Below, piece after piece: positions 29,548-37,898 of a DNA stretch of 64,000 nucleotides. Position 1 is the stretch's first letter. Each line of letters opens with the position of its first letter. This DNA comes from Mycolicibacterium sp. GF69 (GTDB lineage Bacteria > Actinomycetota > Actinomycetes > Mycobacteriales > Mycobacteriaceae), in the NCBI RefSeq assembly GCF_003284965.1, contig NZ_QMEW01000009.1, positions 62,001 through 126,000 of the forward strand, written 5' to 3'. A program made the position numbers and the translations under genes. The notes under the pieces were generated by a model. That model searched no databases. It saw nothing but the letters and a program-made list of their open reading frames with translations, and was not told where the DNA came from.

Positions 29548-29877
29548 GTGCACGAGATGGCGATAACCCAGAGCGTGGTCGACGCGGTGTGCGAGCACGC
29601 CGCGGGACGCCGGGTGCACTGCGTCAAGCTCGAGGTCGGCGCGCTCTGCGCCGTCGTGCCCGACTCGATGCAGTTCTGCTTCGAACTCGCCACCGCAGGC
29701 ACGATCGCCGACGGTGCGCGACTGGATCTCGACGTCCAACCCGGCGCGGTGCGCTGTCACACCTGCGGTCAGAGTTTCGAACTGCCCGACCTGATCCTGT
29801 TGTGCCCCTGCGGAAGTGCGGATGTCGAGGTCGTCGCCGGGCGGGACCTGAAGATCCTCTCGATGGAAGTGAGTTGA
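29548..29877 (+). CDS. hypA: Hydrogenase nickel-insertion protein HypA
   Basis: A 109-residue nickel metallochaperone that works with HypB to load Ni into the hydrogenase large subunit. The nickel site is the N-terminal MHE (His2). The zinc site has C70/C73 (CHTC) but the second pair is C86-P-C88, one residue shorter than the usual CxxC. The start is GTG with no good ribosome site. It opens the hydrogenase cluster and ends 2 nt before hypB. A TATGGT at 29512-29517 is a weak candidate -10. Confidence 0.93.
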   Translation: MHEMAITQSVVDAVCEHAAGRRVHCVKLEVGALCAVVPDSMQFCFELATAGTIADGARLDLDVQPGAVRCHTCGQSFELPDLILLCPCGSADVEVVAGRDLKILSMEVS

Positions 29878-29879
29878 TC

Positions 29880-30686
29880 ATGTGCGCAACCTGTGGCTGC
29901 GGCGACGACGGGGCGACTGTCACTGTGCTGGGACACGCCCACCCCCACGAGAACGGCCACCATCGCCACGAACACGAGCACCACCACGTCCACACCGAGA
30001 CCATCACGCTCGAACAGAAGGTGCTCGCGAAGAATGACCAGCTCGCCGACCGGAACCGGGCATGGCTGGCCGAACGCGACATCCTGGCGTTCAACCTCAC
30101 CAGTTCTCCGGGCGCGGGCAAGACGACACTTCTCGAGCGCACCATCCGCGAGCTCAGCCCGGGCCGCCCGGTGGCCGTCATCGAGGGCGATCAGGAGACA
30201 CTGCTCGACGCCGAACGCATCAAGACCGCCGGCGCGCACGCGGTGCAAGTCAACACCGGCGCGGGCTGTCATCTCGACGCCGACATGGTGCACCGGGCGC
30301 TGCAGACCCTCGACCCGGAGGCCGGCTCGCTTTTGTTCATCGAGAATGTCGGCAATCTCGTCTGCCCCGCGCTGTTCGATCTGGGTGAGCGCAGCAAAGT
30401 CGTCGTCATCTCGGTGACGGAGGGCGATGACAAGCCGTTGAAGTATCCGCACATGTTCGCCGCGGCGGGACTGGTGATCGTCAACAAGATCGATCTTTTG
30501 CCGTATGTAGCCTTCAATCTTGAAAAATGTTGCGGCTACGTGCGTTCACTCAACCGAGACGCGCAGATACTCACGATGTCGGCGGCTACCGGTGATGGTA
30601 CCGCGCAGTGGTATGACTGGATCGAGAATTGCGCAAACTCAGCTACTTCGCTTACACCCGTTGACAAGACACAGTCCCGGGAGTAA
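29880..30686 (+). CDS. hypB: Hydrogenase nickel-incorporation GTPase HypB
   Basis: A 268-residue GTPase delivering Ni to HypA and the large subunit. The N-terminus has the high-affinity CATCGC metal motif, then a His-rich stretch at about 19-38 (nickel storage), the P-loop SSPGAGKTT at 75-83, and the G-domain metal site NTGAGCHLDADM. The ATG begins 2 nt after hypA. Confidence 0.95.
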   Translation: MCATCGCGDDGATVTVLGHAHPHENGHHRHEHEHHHVHTETITLEQKVLAKNDQLADRNRAWLAERDILAFNLTSSPGAGKTTLLERTIRELSPGRPVAVIEGDQETLLDAERIKTAGAHAVQVNTGAGCHLDADMVHRALQTLDPEAGSLLFIENVGNLVCPALFDLGERSKVVVISVTEGDDKPLKYPHMFAAAGLVIVNKIDLLPYVAFNLEKCCGYVRSLNRDAQILTMSAATGDGTAQWYDWIENCANSATSLTPVDKTQSRE

Positions 30687-30734
30687 ACCCAAATTCAGCG
30701 TCCGAAAACTCGGCGCCGCGACAGCGTATCTGTG

Positions 30735-30754
30735 GGGAGCCCATCTCGGCTCCC
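30735..30754 (+). other. Stem-loop between hypB and the hydrogenase structural genes
   Basis: GGGAGCC and GGCTCCC form a perfect 7-bp stem with a 6-nt loop in the 110-nt gap. There is no T-run. It could protect or attenuate the transcript of the abundant structural subunits relative to hypAB. Confidence 0.45.
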
Positions 30755-30796
30755 GGTCGTGAGGGCCCCAGCCCGGCCCCCAGGAAGTTGTGACCT

Positions 30797-31852
30797 ATGC
30801 CAACCGAGGCAGCAGTCAAAGCAGAAGAGGCCTTGATTCATGTTCTGTGGATCAACGCCGGATTGAGTTGTGACGGTGATTCGGTGGCGTTGACTGCCGC
30901 CACCCAGCCCAGTATCGAGGAGATCGCCCTCGGGGCGCTTCCGGGGCTGCCGAAAATCGCCGTCCATTGGCCCCTGATCGATTTCGAGTGCGGGCCGAAC
31001 GGGGGCGCCGACGATTTCCTCGAATGGTTCTTCAAAGCCGACAGAGGCGAATTGGAACCGTTCGTTCTGGTTGTCGAGGGGTCGATCCCGAACGAGAAGA
31101 TCAAGTCCGAGGGCTACTGGTGCGGGTTCGGCAACGACCCGGCCACCGGCCAACCGATGACCACGAGCGAGTGGCTGGATCGGCTGGCGCCCAAGGCCAC
31201 TGCCATCGTCGCGGCCGGAACGTGCGCCACCTACGGCGGTATCCACGCGATGGCCGGCAATCCGACCGGCGCCATGGGAGTGCCCGACTATCTCGGCTGG
31301 GATTGGAAGAGCAAGGCCGGCATCCCGATCGTCTGCGTACCGGGTTGTCCGATTCATCCGGACAACCTCGCCGAGACGCTGACGTATCTGCTGTACATGG
31401 CCACGGATCAGGCTCCGATGATCCCGCTCGACGACGCGTTACGGCCCCAGTGGCTATTCGGCGCCACCGTGCACGAGGGCTGTGACCGAGGTGGCTATTA
31501 CGAACAGGGCGATTTCGCGACCGAGTACGGCTCGCCGAAATGCATTGTGAAGCTCGGCTGCTGGGGACCGGTCGTCAAGTGCAACGTCCCCAAGCGGGGC
31601 TGGATCAACGGCATCGGCGGCTGTCCGAATGTGGGCGGCATTTGCATCGCTTGCACGATGCCGGGCTTCCCGGACAAGTTCATGCCGTTCATGGACGAGC
31701 CGCCGGGCGGCAAGGTGTCCACGACGGCATCAGGCCTCTACGGCTCCGTCATCAAGAGTTTGCGCCACATCACCGGCCGCACGGTCGACAAGGAACCGAA
31801 GTGGCGGCATCCCGGCACGCAACTCACGACCGGAGCGACTCGCACCTGGTAG
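30797..31852 (+). CDS. hhyS: Group 1h-type [NiFe] hydrogenase small subunit
   Basis: A 351-residue Fe-S subunit that carries electrons from the NiFe site. There is no Tat signal, so the enzyme is cytoplasmic-facing, as in the actinobacterial high-affinity class. The proximal-cluster motif is C25-x-x-D28 (SCDGDS), where most hydrogenases have CxxC; Asp in this place is a mark of group 1h (formerly group 5). Further cluster cysteines are in VCVPGCPIHPDN, HEGCDRGG, LGCWGP and GGICIACTMPGFPD. AGGAAG precedes the ATG. These enzymes oxidise atmospheric H2 during starvation and feed the respiratory chain. Confidence 0.93.
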   Translation: MPTEAAVKAEEALIHVLWINAGLSCDGDSVALTAATQPSIEEIALGALPGLPKIAVHWPLIDFECGPNGGADDFLEWFFKADRGELEPFVLVVEGSIPNEKIKSEGYWCGFGNDPATGQPMTTSEWLDRLAPKATAIVAAGTCATYGGIHAMAGNPTGAMGVPDYLGWDWKSKAGIPIVCVPGCPIHPDNLAETLTYLLYMATDQAPMIPLDDALRPQWLFGATVHEGCDRGGYYEQGDFATEYGSPKCIVKLGCWGPVVKCNVPKRGWINGIGGCPNVGGICIACTMPGFPDKFMPFMDEPPGGKVSTTASGLYGSVIKSLRHITGRTVDKEPKWRHPGTQLTTGATRTW

Positions 31853-31939
31853 GTGCGGGTCGTCCCGGGGCGCCCAGGCGTGCTTTCGGGCACCGAAACG
31901 GCCTGTGACGCGTCTCCGACGAAGAAAGAGAAGAGTTCG

Positions 31940-33736
31940 ATGACAACCATCATCCCCGAGCCGTCACACGTGAAACGCGATCCGGGCCAACTCGTGGAGA
32001 TGGCGTGGGACCCGATCACCCGAATCGTCGGCAGCCTCGGCATCTACACCAAGATCGACTTCGACAACCGCGAAGTCGTCGAGTGTCACAGCACCTCGTC
32101 GATCTTCCGCGGCTATTCGATCTTCATGAAGGGCAAGGATCCCCGCGACGCGCACTTCATCACCAGCCGGATCTGCGGCATCTGCGGAGACAACCACGCC
32201 ACCTGTTCGTGCTACTGCCAGAACATGGCTTACGGCGTGCAACCGCCCCACCTCGCCGAGTGGCTCATCAACCTCGGTGAGGCCGCGGAATACATGTTCG
32301 ACCACAACATCTTTCAGGAAAACCTGGTCGGCGTGGATTATTGCGAGAAGATGGTGGCCGAGACCAATCCGAGCGTGCTCGCGAAGGCGGAGAACACCCA
32401 GGCACCGCATGCCGACGCCCACGGCTATCGCACCATCGCCGACATCATGCGAGCGCTCAACCCCTTCACCGGTGAGTTCTACCGCGAGGCGCTGCAGGTG
32501 AGCCGAACGACGCGGGAGATGTTCTGCCTCATGGAGGGCAGGCATGTCCACCCGTCGACGCTGTATCCCGGCGGTATCGGCACGACCGCAACGGTCCAGC
32601 TGATGACCGACTACATGACCCGACTGATGCGTTACGTGGAGTTCATGAAAAAGGTCGTGCCGATGCACGATGACCTCTTCGACTTCTTCTACGAAGCATT
32701 GCCTGGTTATGACCAGGTGGGCCTGCGGCGCACCCTGCTGGGTTGTTGGGGTTCCTTCCAGGACCCCGAGGTCTGCAACTTCGCCTATAAGGACATGGAG
32801 GACTGGGGTCGAAAGATGTTCGTCACCCCGGGCGTCGTCGTCGACGGAAAGCTGGTGACGACGTCGCTGGTCGACATCAATCTGGGACTCCGAATCCTGC
32901 TGGGCAGTTCGTATTACGACGACTGGACCGACCAGGAGATGTTCGTCAAGACCGATCCGATCGGTAATCCAGTCGACCGGCGTCACCCGTGGAACCAGCA
33001 CACCAACCCGAGGCCGCAGAAGCGCGACTTCGATGACAAGTACACGTGGGTGATGTCGCCGCGCTGGTTCGATGGCAAGGACAATCTGGCGCTCGACACC
33101 GGCGGGGGTCCGTTGGCCAGGCTGTGGGCGACAGCGCTGGCCGGCCTCATTGACGTCGGCTATGTGAAGGCAACGGGTAGCAGCGTCCAGATCAACCTGC
33201 CCAAGACCGCGCTGAAGGGCCCCGTCGAACTCGAGTGGAAAATACCGCAATACGGCAGCAACACAATTGAGCGCAACCGCGCCCGGACATACTTCCAGGC
33301 TTACGCGGCCGCGTGCGCGCTGCATTTCGCCGAGAAGGCGCTGGTGGAGATCCGGGCCGGCCGCACCAAGACGTGGGAGAAGTTCGAGGTGCCTGATGAA
33401 GGCATCGGCTGCGGCTTCACCGAAGCGGTCCGCGGCGTGCTGAGCCATCACATGGTCATCCGGGACGGCAAAATCGCAAATTACCATCCGTATCCGCCGA
33501 CACCGTGGAACGCCAGTCCGCGCGACAGCTACGGGACGCCGGGACCGTATGAGGACGCGGTTCAAGGCCAGCCGATATTCGAGGAGAACGACAGAGAGCA
33601 CTTCAAGGGCATCGACGTCATGCGCACGGTGCGAAGTTTCGATCCGTGCCTGCCGTGTGGAGTGCACATGTACCTGGGCAAGGGGAAGTCCCTGGACCTG
33701 CTGCACTCCCCCACCCAGTCCGTCACCGGGGAATAG
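31940..33736 (+). CDS. hhyL: Group 1h-type [NiFe] hydrogenase large subunit
   Basis: A 598-residue catalytic subunit holding the NiFe(CN)2CO centre. The L1 motif RICGICGDNH is at residues 77-86 (C79, C82) and L2, DPCLPCGVH, at 568-576 (C570, C573). Twenty-two residues follow the L2 His, a tail expected to be cleaved by the endopeptidase encoded at 37418. The start is the ATG at 31940 with AGAGAAGAG upstream; the open frame before it is spacer after the small-subunit gene. Confidence 0.95.
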   Translation: MTTIIPEPSHVKRDPGQLVEMAWDPITRIVGSLGIYTKIDFDNREVVECHSTSSIFRGYSIFMKGKDPRDAHFITSRICGICGDNHATCSCYCQNMAYGVQPPHLAEWLINLGEAAEYMFDHNIFQENLVGVDYCEKMVAETNPSVLAKAENTQAPHADAHGYRTIADIMRALNPFTGEFYREALQVSRTTREMFCLMEGRHVHPSTLYPGGIGTTATVQLMTDYMTRLMRYVEFMKKVVPMHDDLFDFFYEALPGYDQVGLRRTLLGCWGSFQDPEVCNFAYKDMEDWGRKMFVTPGVVVDGKLVTTSLVDINLGLRILLGSSYYDDWTDQEMFVKTDPIGNPVDRRHPWNQHTNPRPQKRDFDDKYTWVMSPRWFDGKDNLALDTGGGPLARLWATALAGLIDVGYVKATGSSVQINLPKTALKGPVELEWKIPQYGSNTIERNRARTYFQAYAAACALHFAEKALVEIRAGRTKTWEKFEVPDEGIGCGFTEAVRGVLSHHMVIRDGKIANYHPYPPTPWNASPRDSYGTPGPYEDAVQGQPIFEENDREHFKGIDVMRTVRSFDPCLPCGVHMYLGKGKSLDLLHSPTQSVTGE

Positions 33737-33739
33737 GAG

Positions 33740-34690
33740 ATGGCCCCGCCAACACTGCCAGGCCCGGACCAAACCCAGGACGACTTGCAGTGGCGCACGG
33801 CGGGCGATCGGATACAAACCCTGCTCGACGCGTCCGCCGCGGGCGGCGGCGCCGCCCGCGAGCGGGCGATGCAGCTCGTCGGTGAGGTGACCGACCTCTA
33901 CGGGGCCGGCCTCGAGCGGATGCTGCGCATGGCGGTGAGCGCCGACCCGCAGCTGGCCGAACGGTTCGCCGGCGACGATCTCGTAGCGAGCCTGCTGCTC
34001 GTGCACGGGCTGCATCCGCATGACGTCGAGCGTCGGATCGAGGACGCCCTGGACGGTGTTCGGCCCTACCTCGGTTCACACGGTGGCGACGTGACACTGC
34101 TCGGCGTCGTCGACGGTGTCGCCCGCCTCCAATTCGCTGGCAGCTGCAAGAGCTGTCCGTCCTCGGCGGTAACGCTGGAGCTCACGGTCGAGGATGCGGT
34201 GCGGGCGGCGGCACCGGAGATTGCCTCGATAGAGGTCATTGCCGCCGAAGCGGAGCCGAATGTCAGTGTGATTCCTCCAGAGTCACTGCTGCGCCGGGTT
34301 CACCAGGGCGATCACGGCCCCACCGATTGGCACCCCGTCCCCGATCTCGCCGACCTGGCGCCAGGGGACGTCGGGGGGTTCAGCGTGGCGGGATGCACCG
34401 TGCTGGCATGCCGCGTCGGCGATGAGTTGTTCGTCTACCACGACCGGTGTGGCAACTGCCACGAGTCGCTGGCCGGCGCCGTTCTGCATCGACCCATGGG
34501 CTCGCCCGTGGGCGACGCGATCCTGCGTTGTCCGAGGTGCCGTGCACATTTCGACGTTATACATGCCGGGGCCTGCGTAGACGAAAATGCCGACCCGCGT
34601 GGTCATCTCGAACCAATTCCATTGCTCGTCCGTGACCGAGCGTTGTCCATCGCCATAGCGACGGAACAGACTGGGGCGGGCATGGCATGA
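33740..34690 (+). CDS. hhyE: NifU-like/Rieske-like fusion, probable hydrogenase electron carrier
   Basis: A 316-residue two-part protein. Residues about 92-170 match the NifU C-terminal domain with C136/C139 (SCKSC). Residues about 195-300 resemble a Rieske ferredoxin, but the ligands read C237-x-x-C240-H241 and C264-x-x-C267-x-x-H270 instead of CxH...CxxH. The corresponding M. smegmatis proteins (HucE/HhyE) are thought to pass electrons from the hydrogenase to the respiratory chain. It begins 3 nt after the large-subunit gene and overlaps the next gene by 4 nt. Confidence 0.82.
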   Translation: MAPPTLPGPDQTQDDLQWRTAGDRIQTLLDASAAGGGAARERAMQLVGEVTDLYGAGLERMLRMAVSADPQLAERFAGDDLVASLLLVHGLHPHDVERRIEDALDGVRPYLGSHGGDVTLLGVVDGVARLQFAGSCKSCPSSAVTLELTVEDAVRAAAPEIASIEVIAAEAEPNVSVIPPESLLRRVHQGDHGPTDWHPVPDLADLAPGDVGGFSVAGCTVLACRVGDELFVYHDRCGNCHESLAGAVLHRPMGSPVGDAILRCPRCRAHFDVIHAGACVDENADPRGHLEPIPLLVRDRALSIAIATEQTGAGMA

Positions 34691-35319
34691 CAGGCGCATA
34701 CGACGTGCTGGCGCGAATCCGGGCCACTCGCAGCGCTCCCCAGCCGGCAGGCGAGCGCTGTGAAATGTGCTCGGAGCAGATCGCCGACGAGCACCAGCAC
34801 GTCGTGAACGTCGAGGGTCGACAGCTGATGTGCGTATGCCGCGGCTGCTACTTGCTCTTCACCGACACCAACGCCGAACTACGCTTCCGCGCGGTACCCG
34901 ACCGCTACCTGTCCTTACCGGAATTCGCGCTCGGCCGCCGGGAATGGCAGCTCCTTCAAATCCCGGTCGGGTTGGCGTTCTTCTTCCGCAACTCGGCGAT
35001 GGACCGCACGGTGGCGTTCTATCCAGGTCCTGCTGGGGCGACGGAATCCGAACTGGATCTGTCCGCGTGGGAGGATATTCGGGCGGCCGATCCTCGGGTA
35101 GATCTGCTCGCCGACGACACCGAGGCGCTGATCGTGCGGGTGCCCGACGACGACACCCAAACGCCCGAATGTCATTTGGTGCCGATTGACGCCTGCTACG
35201 AGTTCGTCGGTCGGCTACGTACGCTATGGCACGGCTTCGACGGCGGCCAGGACGTGCGTGAATTCATCGACGAGTTTTTTGAACTCGTCGCCGCGCGCGG
35301 CAAGGTGGTGACGCCGTGA
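34687..35319 (+). CDS. DUF5947-like hydrogenase-cluster protein
   Basis: A 210-residue soluble protein. The N-terminus has a four-Cys knuckle (CEMC near 25-28 and CVCRGC near 50-55), suggesting a zinc or Fe-S site, followed by a region rich in acidic loops. It appears only in hydrogenase clusters of this type as far as I know (family DUF5947 from memory). It overlaps both neighbours by 4 nt. No enzymatic motif is visible; a scaffold or assembly role is inferred from context only. Confidence 0.75.
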   Translation: MTGAYDVLARIRATRSAPQPAGERCEMCSEQIADEHQHVVNVEGRQLMCVCRGCYLLFTDTNAELRFRAVPDRYLSLPEFALGRREWQLLQIPVGLAFFFRNSAMDRTVAFYPGPAGATESELDLSAWEDIRAADPRVDLLADDTEALIVRVPDDDTQTPECHLVPIDACYEFVGRLRTLWHGFDGGQDVREFIDEFFELVAARGKVVTP

Positions 35320-35960
35320 CCGAGGTGACGTTCGCGGTGCTCGACGTGGCGCCCGAACCCTATGCGATGACACCAATACTGACGGCGCGGGTCGGTATCG
35401 CGGCCGACGGCGACGATCCCGTGCACGCCATCGCATTGCGGTGCCAGGTGCGCATCGAGCCCCTACGTCGCGGCTACACCGACGAAGAGGCGGCCGGACT
35501 GCTCGATCTGTTCGGCTCACGCGAACGCTGGAGCGCCACCCAACGCAACTTCCTCTGGCAGCACAGCAGCACGATGGTTCAGGGGTTCAGCGGGGCCACG
35601 CAAGTCGATCTCCCGCTCGAGTGCACCTACGACTTCGAGGTGACGGCGGCCAAGTACTTCCATGCTCTCCGCGACGGGATGATCCCGCTGCAGTTCCTCT
35701 TCAGCGGAACCGTTTTCGCCAAGGGGGAGCGCAACCTCTCAGTGCATCAGGTGCCGTGGGACCGCGAAGACCATTACGACTTACCGGTATCGGCGTGGCG
35801 CGACCTCATGCAGATGCACTTTCCGAATACCGGCTGGTTGCGCTTGAACCGCGACACCCTCGACGCGCTGGCGCAATTTAAATCGGCCCGTGGGCTACTG
35901 GGTTTCGACGACGCCGTCACGTCGTTGTTGATCGCACATGCTGCACAGGAGGTGCGATGA
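35316..35960 (+). CDS. DUF6084-like hydrogenase-cluster protein
   Basis: A 214-residue soluble protein beginning at GTG with a 4-nt overlap. It has mixed beta-strand character and conserved aromatics (LWQHSSTMVQGFSG, HFPNTGWLRL) but no cysteines beyond two and no known catalytic motif. The family (DUF6084 from memory) is confined to actinobacterial hydrogenase loci. Function unknown. Confidence 0.72.
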   Translation: MTEVTFAVLDVAPEPYAMTPILTARVGIAADGDDPVHAIALRCQVRIEPLRRGYTDEEAAGLLDLFGSRERWSATQRNFLWQHSSTMVQGFSGATQVDLPLECTYDFEVTAAKYFHALRDGMIPLQFLFSGTVFAKGERNLSVHQVPWDREDHYDLPVSAWRDLMQMHFPNTGWLRLNRDTLDALAQFKSARGLLGFDDAVTSLLIAHAAQEVR

Positions 35961-37294
35961 CCGCCGACTGGGATCACGCGCGCGCCGTCGCCGATGCGGT
36001 GCTCTATGAGGGGTACCTCCTCTACCCCTACCGCGCCAGTTCGAGTAAGAACCAGTCGCGTTGGCAGTTCGGCGTCCTGGGCCCTCCCGGTGCGGCCGAG
36101 GCCGCGATCGGCGAGGAGTCCTCGCTCTCGGCGCAGGTGCTGGTGGCCTCCCACGGCATCCCGATGCTGACCGGTGTGGTCCGGTTCCTCCAGTTGCAGC
36201 ACCGCAGCGTCGAACGCGCCCTCGGTGACGGCCGTTTCGAACCGGTCGGTGAACTGGTATCGGGTTCGAGCGCCTGGGTCAGCTGGGACGAGGCCGTCGA
36301 GTGCGAGATCGCCATCGATCCGTTCCCGGTCATGAGCCTGCCTCGCACGCTTGACATCTCGGTGCCGGCGGCGGCGGAGGTGGAGGCCGTAACCGGCGGG
36401 AGGCTGGTGCGTAGTCGCCGCCAGTTGTGCGGTCAGCTGGCAATCTCGGTCGAGGACGACGGTGAACTCCTGCGGGTCGCGTTCGATGTGCGCAACACCG
36501 CGGCGCCCGCCGGTGACAAAGACGAGGCGATCGCCGTGTCGATGATCGGCACCCATCTCTTGCTGGAAGTTGCCGACGGCGAATTCGTCTCATTGCTGGA
36601 ACCACCTGATTCGGCCGCCGACGCGGTGGCGCGGTGTCGCCAGCACCGCTGCTTTCCGGTACTCGCCGGCCCCTCACCGCATCACGATCTTGTGCTGGCG
36701 TCCCCGATCATCCTCTACGACCACCCAGAGATCGCCGAACAGAGCAATGGTGCGCTCTACGACTCGACCGAGATCGACGAGATCCTCACCCTGCGCGTCA
36801 TGACGCTGACCGAGCACGAGAAGGCGCAGGCTCGCGCCACCGACCCACTCGCCGCGGCGATCATCGACCGCTGCGATGCGATGTCGCCGGAGGCGATGCT
36901 CGATCTGCACGGCGTACTGCGCAATCCGCATGTGCCGAGCCAGGAACCGGGATTGATACCGGAGATCCCCGCGGATGTGGGATGGTGGGATCCGCTGGCG
37001 GACAATGCCGTACGCCCGGATCTGGACGCTGTTCTGGTCAACGGCACCGCCGTCGCCCGCGGAAGCCGGGTCCGGTTGCGACCGTCCCGGCGGGCCGATG
37101 CACAGGACCTGTTCTACGCGGACAAGATCGCCCGTGTCACGTCGGTGCACGAGGACGTCGACGGCGACCAGCACATCGGCGTGGTGATCGAGGACGATCC
37201 CGCCGCCGACATGCACGACTGGTACGGGCGCTACCTGTACTTCGCCCCAGATGAAGTTGAACCACTCACCGAAGGGAGTTCGAAATGGAGGTAG
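35957..37294 (+). CDS. Uncharacterised 445-residue hydrogenase-cluster protein
   Basis: I do not recognise a named domain. It is soluble and begins DHARAVADAVLYEGYLLYPYRASSSKNQSRWQFG, a stretch that looks highly conserved in type; the C-terminal 90 residues (VLVNGTAVARGSRVRLRPSRRADAQDLF...DWYGRYLYFAPDEVEPL) look like a small beta-barrel domain. It starts in a 4-nt overlap and its last 10 nt overlap the small membrane protein gene. Confidence 0.7.
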   Translation: MTADWDHARAVADAVLYEGYLLYPYRASSSKNQSRWQFGVLGPPGAAEAAIGEESSLSAQVLVASHGIPMLTGVVRFLQLQHRSVERALGDGRFEPVGELVSGSSAWVSWDEAVECEIAIDPFPVMSLPRTLDISVPAAAEVEAVTGGRLVRSRRQLCGQLAISVEDDGELLRVAFDVRNTAAPAGDKDEAIAVSMIGTHLLLEVADGEFVSLLEPPDSAADAVARCRQHRCFPVLAGPSPHHDLVLASPIILYDHPEIAEQSNGALYDSTEIDEILTLRVMTLTEHEKAQARATDPLAAAIIDRCDAMSPEAMLDLHGVLRNPHVPSQEPGLIPEIPADVGWWDPLADNAVRPDLDAVLVNGTAVARGSRVRLRPSRRADAQDLFYADKIARVTSVHEDVDGDQHIGVVIEDDPAADMHDWYGRYLYFAPDEVEPLTEGSSKWR

Positions 37295-37404
37295 TGGGTT
37301 GGGTCGCCGTAGGCGTTGTCGCCTTGGTCGTTCTCGGGGGGGCCGCGCTGGGCGTTCGCTCGATCCCGGATGCCCGCAGGTACCTGAAGATCCGCAAGAT
37401 GTGA
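37285..37404 (+). CDS. 39-residue single-pass membrane protein in the hydrogenase operon
   Basis: The start ATG has AGGGAG about 8 nt upstream and lies in the last 10 nt of the preceding gene. The product is MEVVGW plus a hydrophobic helix (about residues 3-23, VAVGVVALVVLGGAALGV) and a basic cytoplasmic end, SIPDARRYLKIRKM. The helix-plus-positive-tail form suggests a membrane anchor or docking peptide for a hydrogenase that has no membrane subunit encoded here. It resembles tiny actinobacterial proteins of the DUF6893 type, from memory. Confidence 0.7.
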   Translation: MEVVGWVAVGVVALVVLGGAALGVRSIPDARRYLKIRKM

Positions 37405-37417
37405 GAACGGGAGTGAT

Positions 37418-37894
37418 ATCACGTCTCGAATTCTGGTAGCCGGAATCGGCAACATCTTCCTCGGCGACGACGGCTTCGGTTCCGAGGTGATCCGCCGTGT
37501 TTCCACCCTTCCGAATGTCGAGTCAGTCGACTACGGCATCAGAGGCATGCACCTGGCGTACGACCTGCTCGACGGGTGTGAGGCGCTGGTGCTCGTCGAC
37601 GCGGTCCCCAGCCGGGGCGCCCCAGGCACCCTTCATGTCTTCGAGGCCGACCATGAAAGTCTGACCGCCGCTTCGGGTCTGGATGCGCACGCGATGGATC
37701 CCGGTGCAGTGTTCGCCAGCCTGAACGCACTGGGCGGCACTCCGCCGCACACGGTAATTGTCGGCTGCGAGGTCGACAGTGTCGAGGAGGGCATCGGGCT
37801 TTCGGACACCGTGGCCGCAGCCGTTCCCGAGGCGGTACAGGCCGTGCAGCGCGTGGTGGCCGCCCTGTTGGCGCGATCGCCGGCGGAGGGCTGA
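37418..37894 (+). CDS. Hydrogenase maturation endopeptidase, no canonical start codon
   Basis: The product has the full HyaD/HycI motif set: ILVAGIGNIFLGDDGFGSEV at the N-terminus (nickel-binding Glu/Asp), VLVDAV and the DAHAMDP His. It trims the large-subunit tail after Ni insertion. The frame is open from 37388 to 37894, but ATG, GTG and TTG are absent before the GTG at 37487, which would remove the essential N-terminal motif. A GGGAG site at 37409-37413 points to a start near 37418 (ATC), with ATT 37430 and CTG 37433 as other near-cognate choices. The exact start is therefore unsure. Confidence 0.8.
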   Translation: MTSRILVAGIGNIFLGDDGFGSEVIRRVSTLPNVESVDYGIRGMHLAYDLLDGCEALVLVDAVPSRGAPGTLHVFEADHESLTAASGLDAHAMDPGAVFASLNALGGTPPHTVIVGCEVDSVEEGIGLSDTVAAAVPEAVQAVQRVVAALLARSPAEG

Positions 37895-37898
37895 AACC

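Noticed and set aside
31964..34021. 685-codon minus-strand frame opposite the hydrogenase large subunit
   Set aside because: Same cause; it covers two well-supported genes and has no ribosome site or domain.
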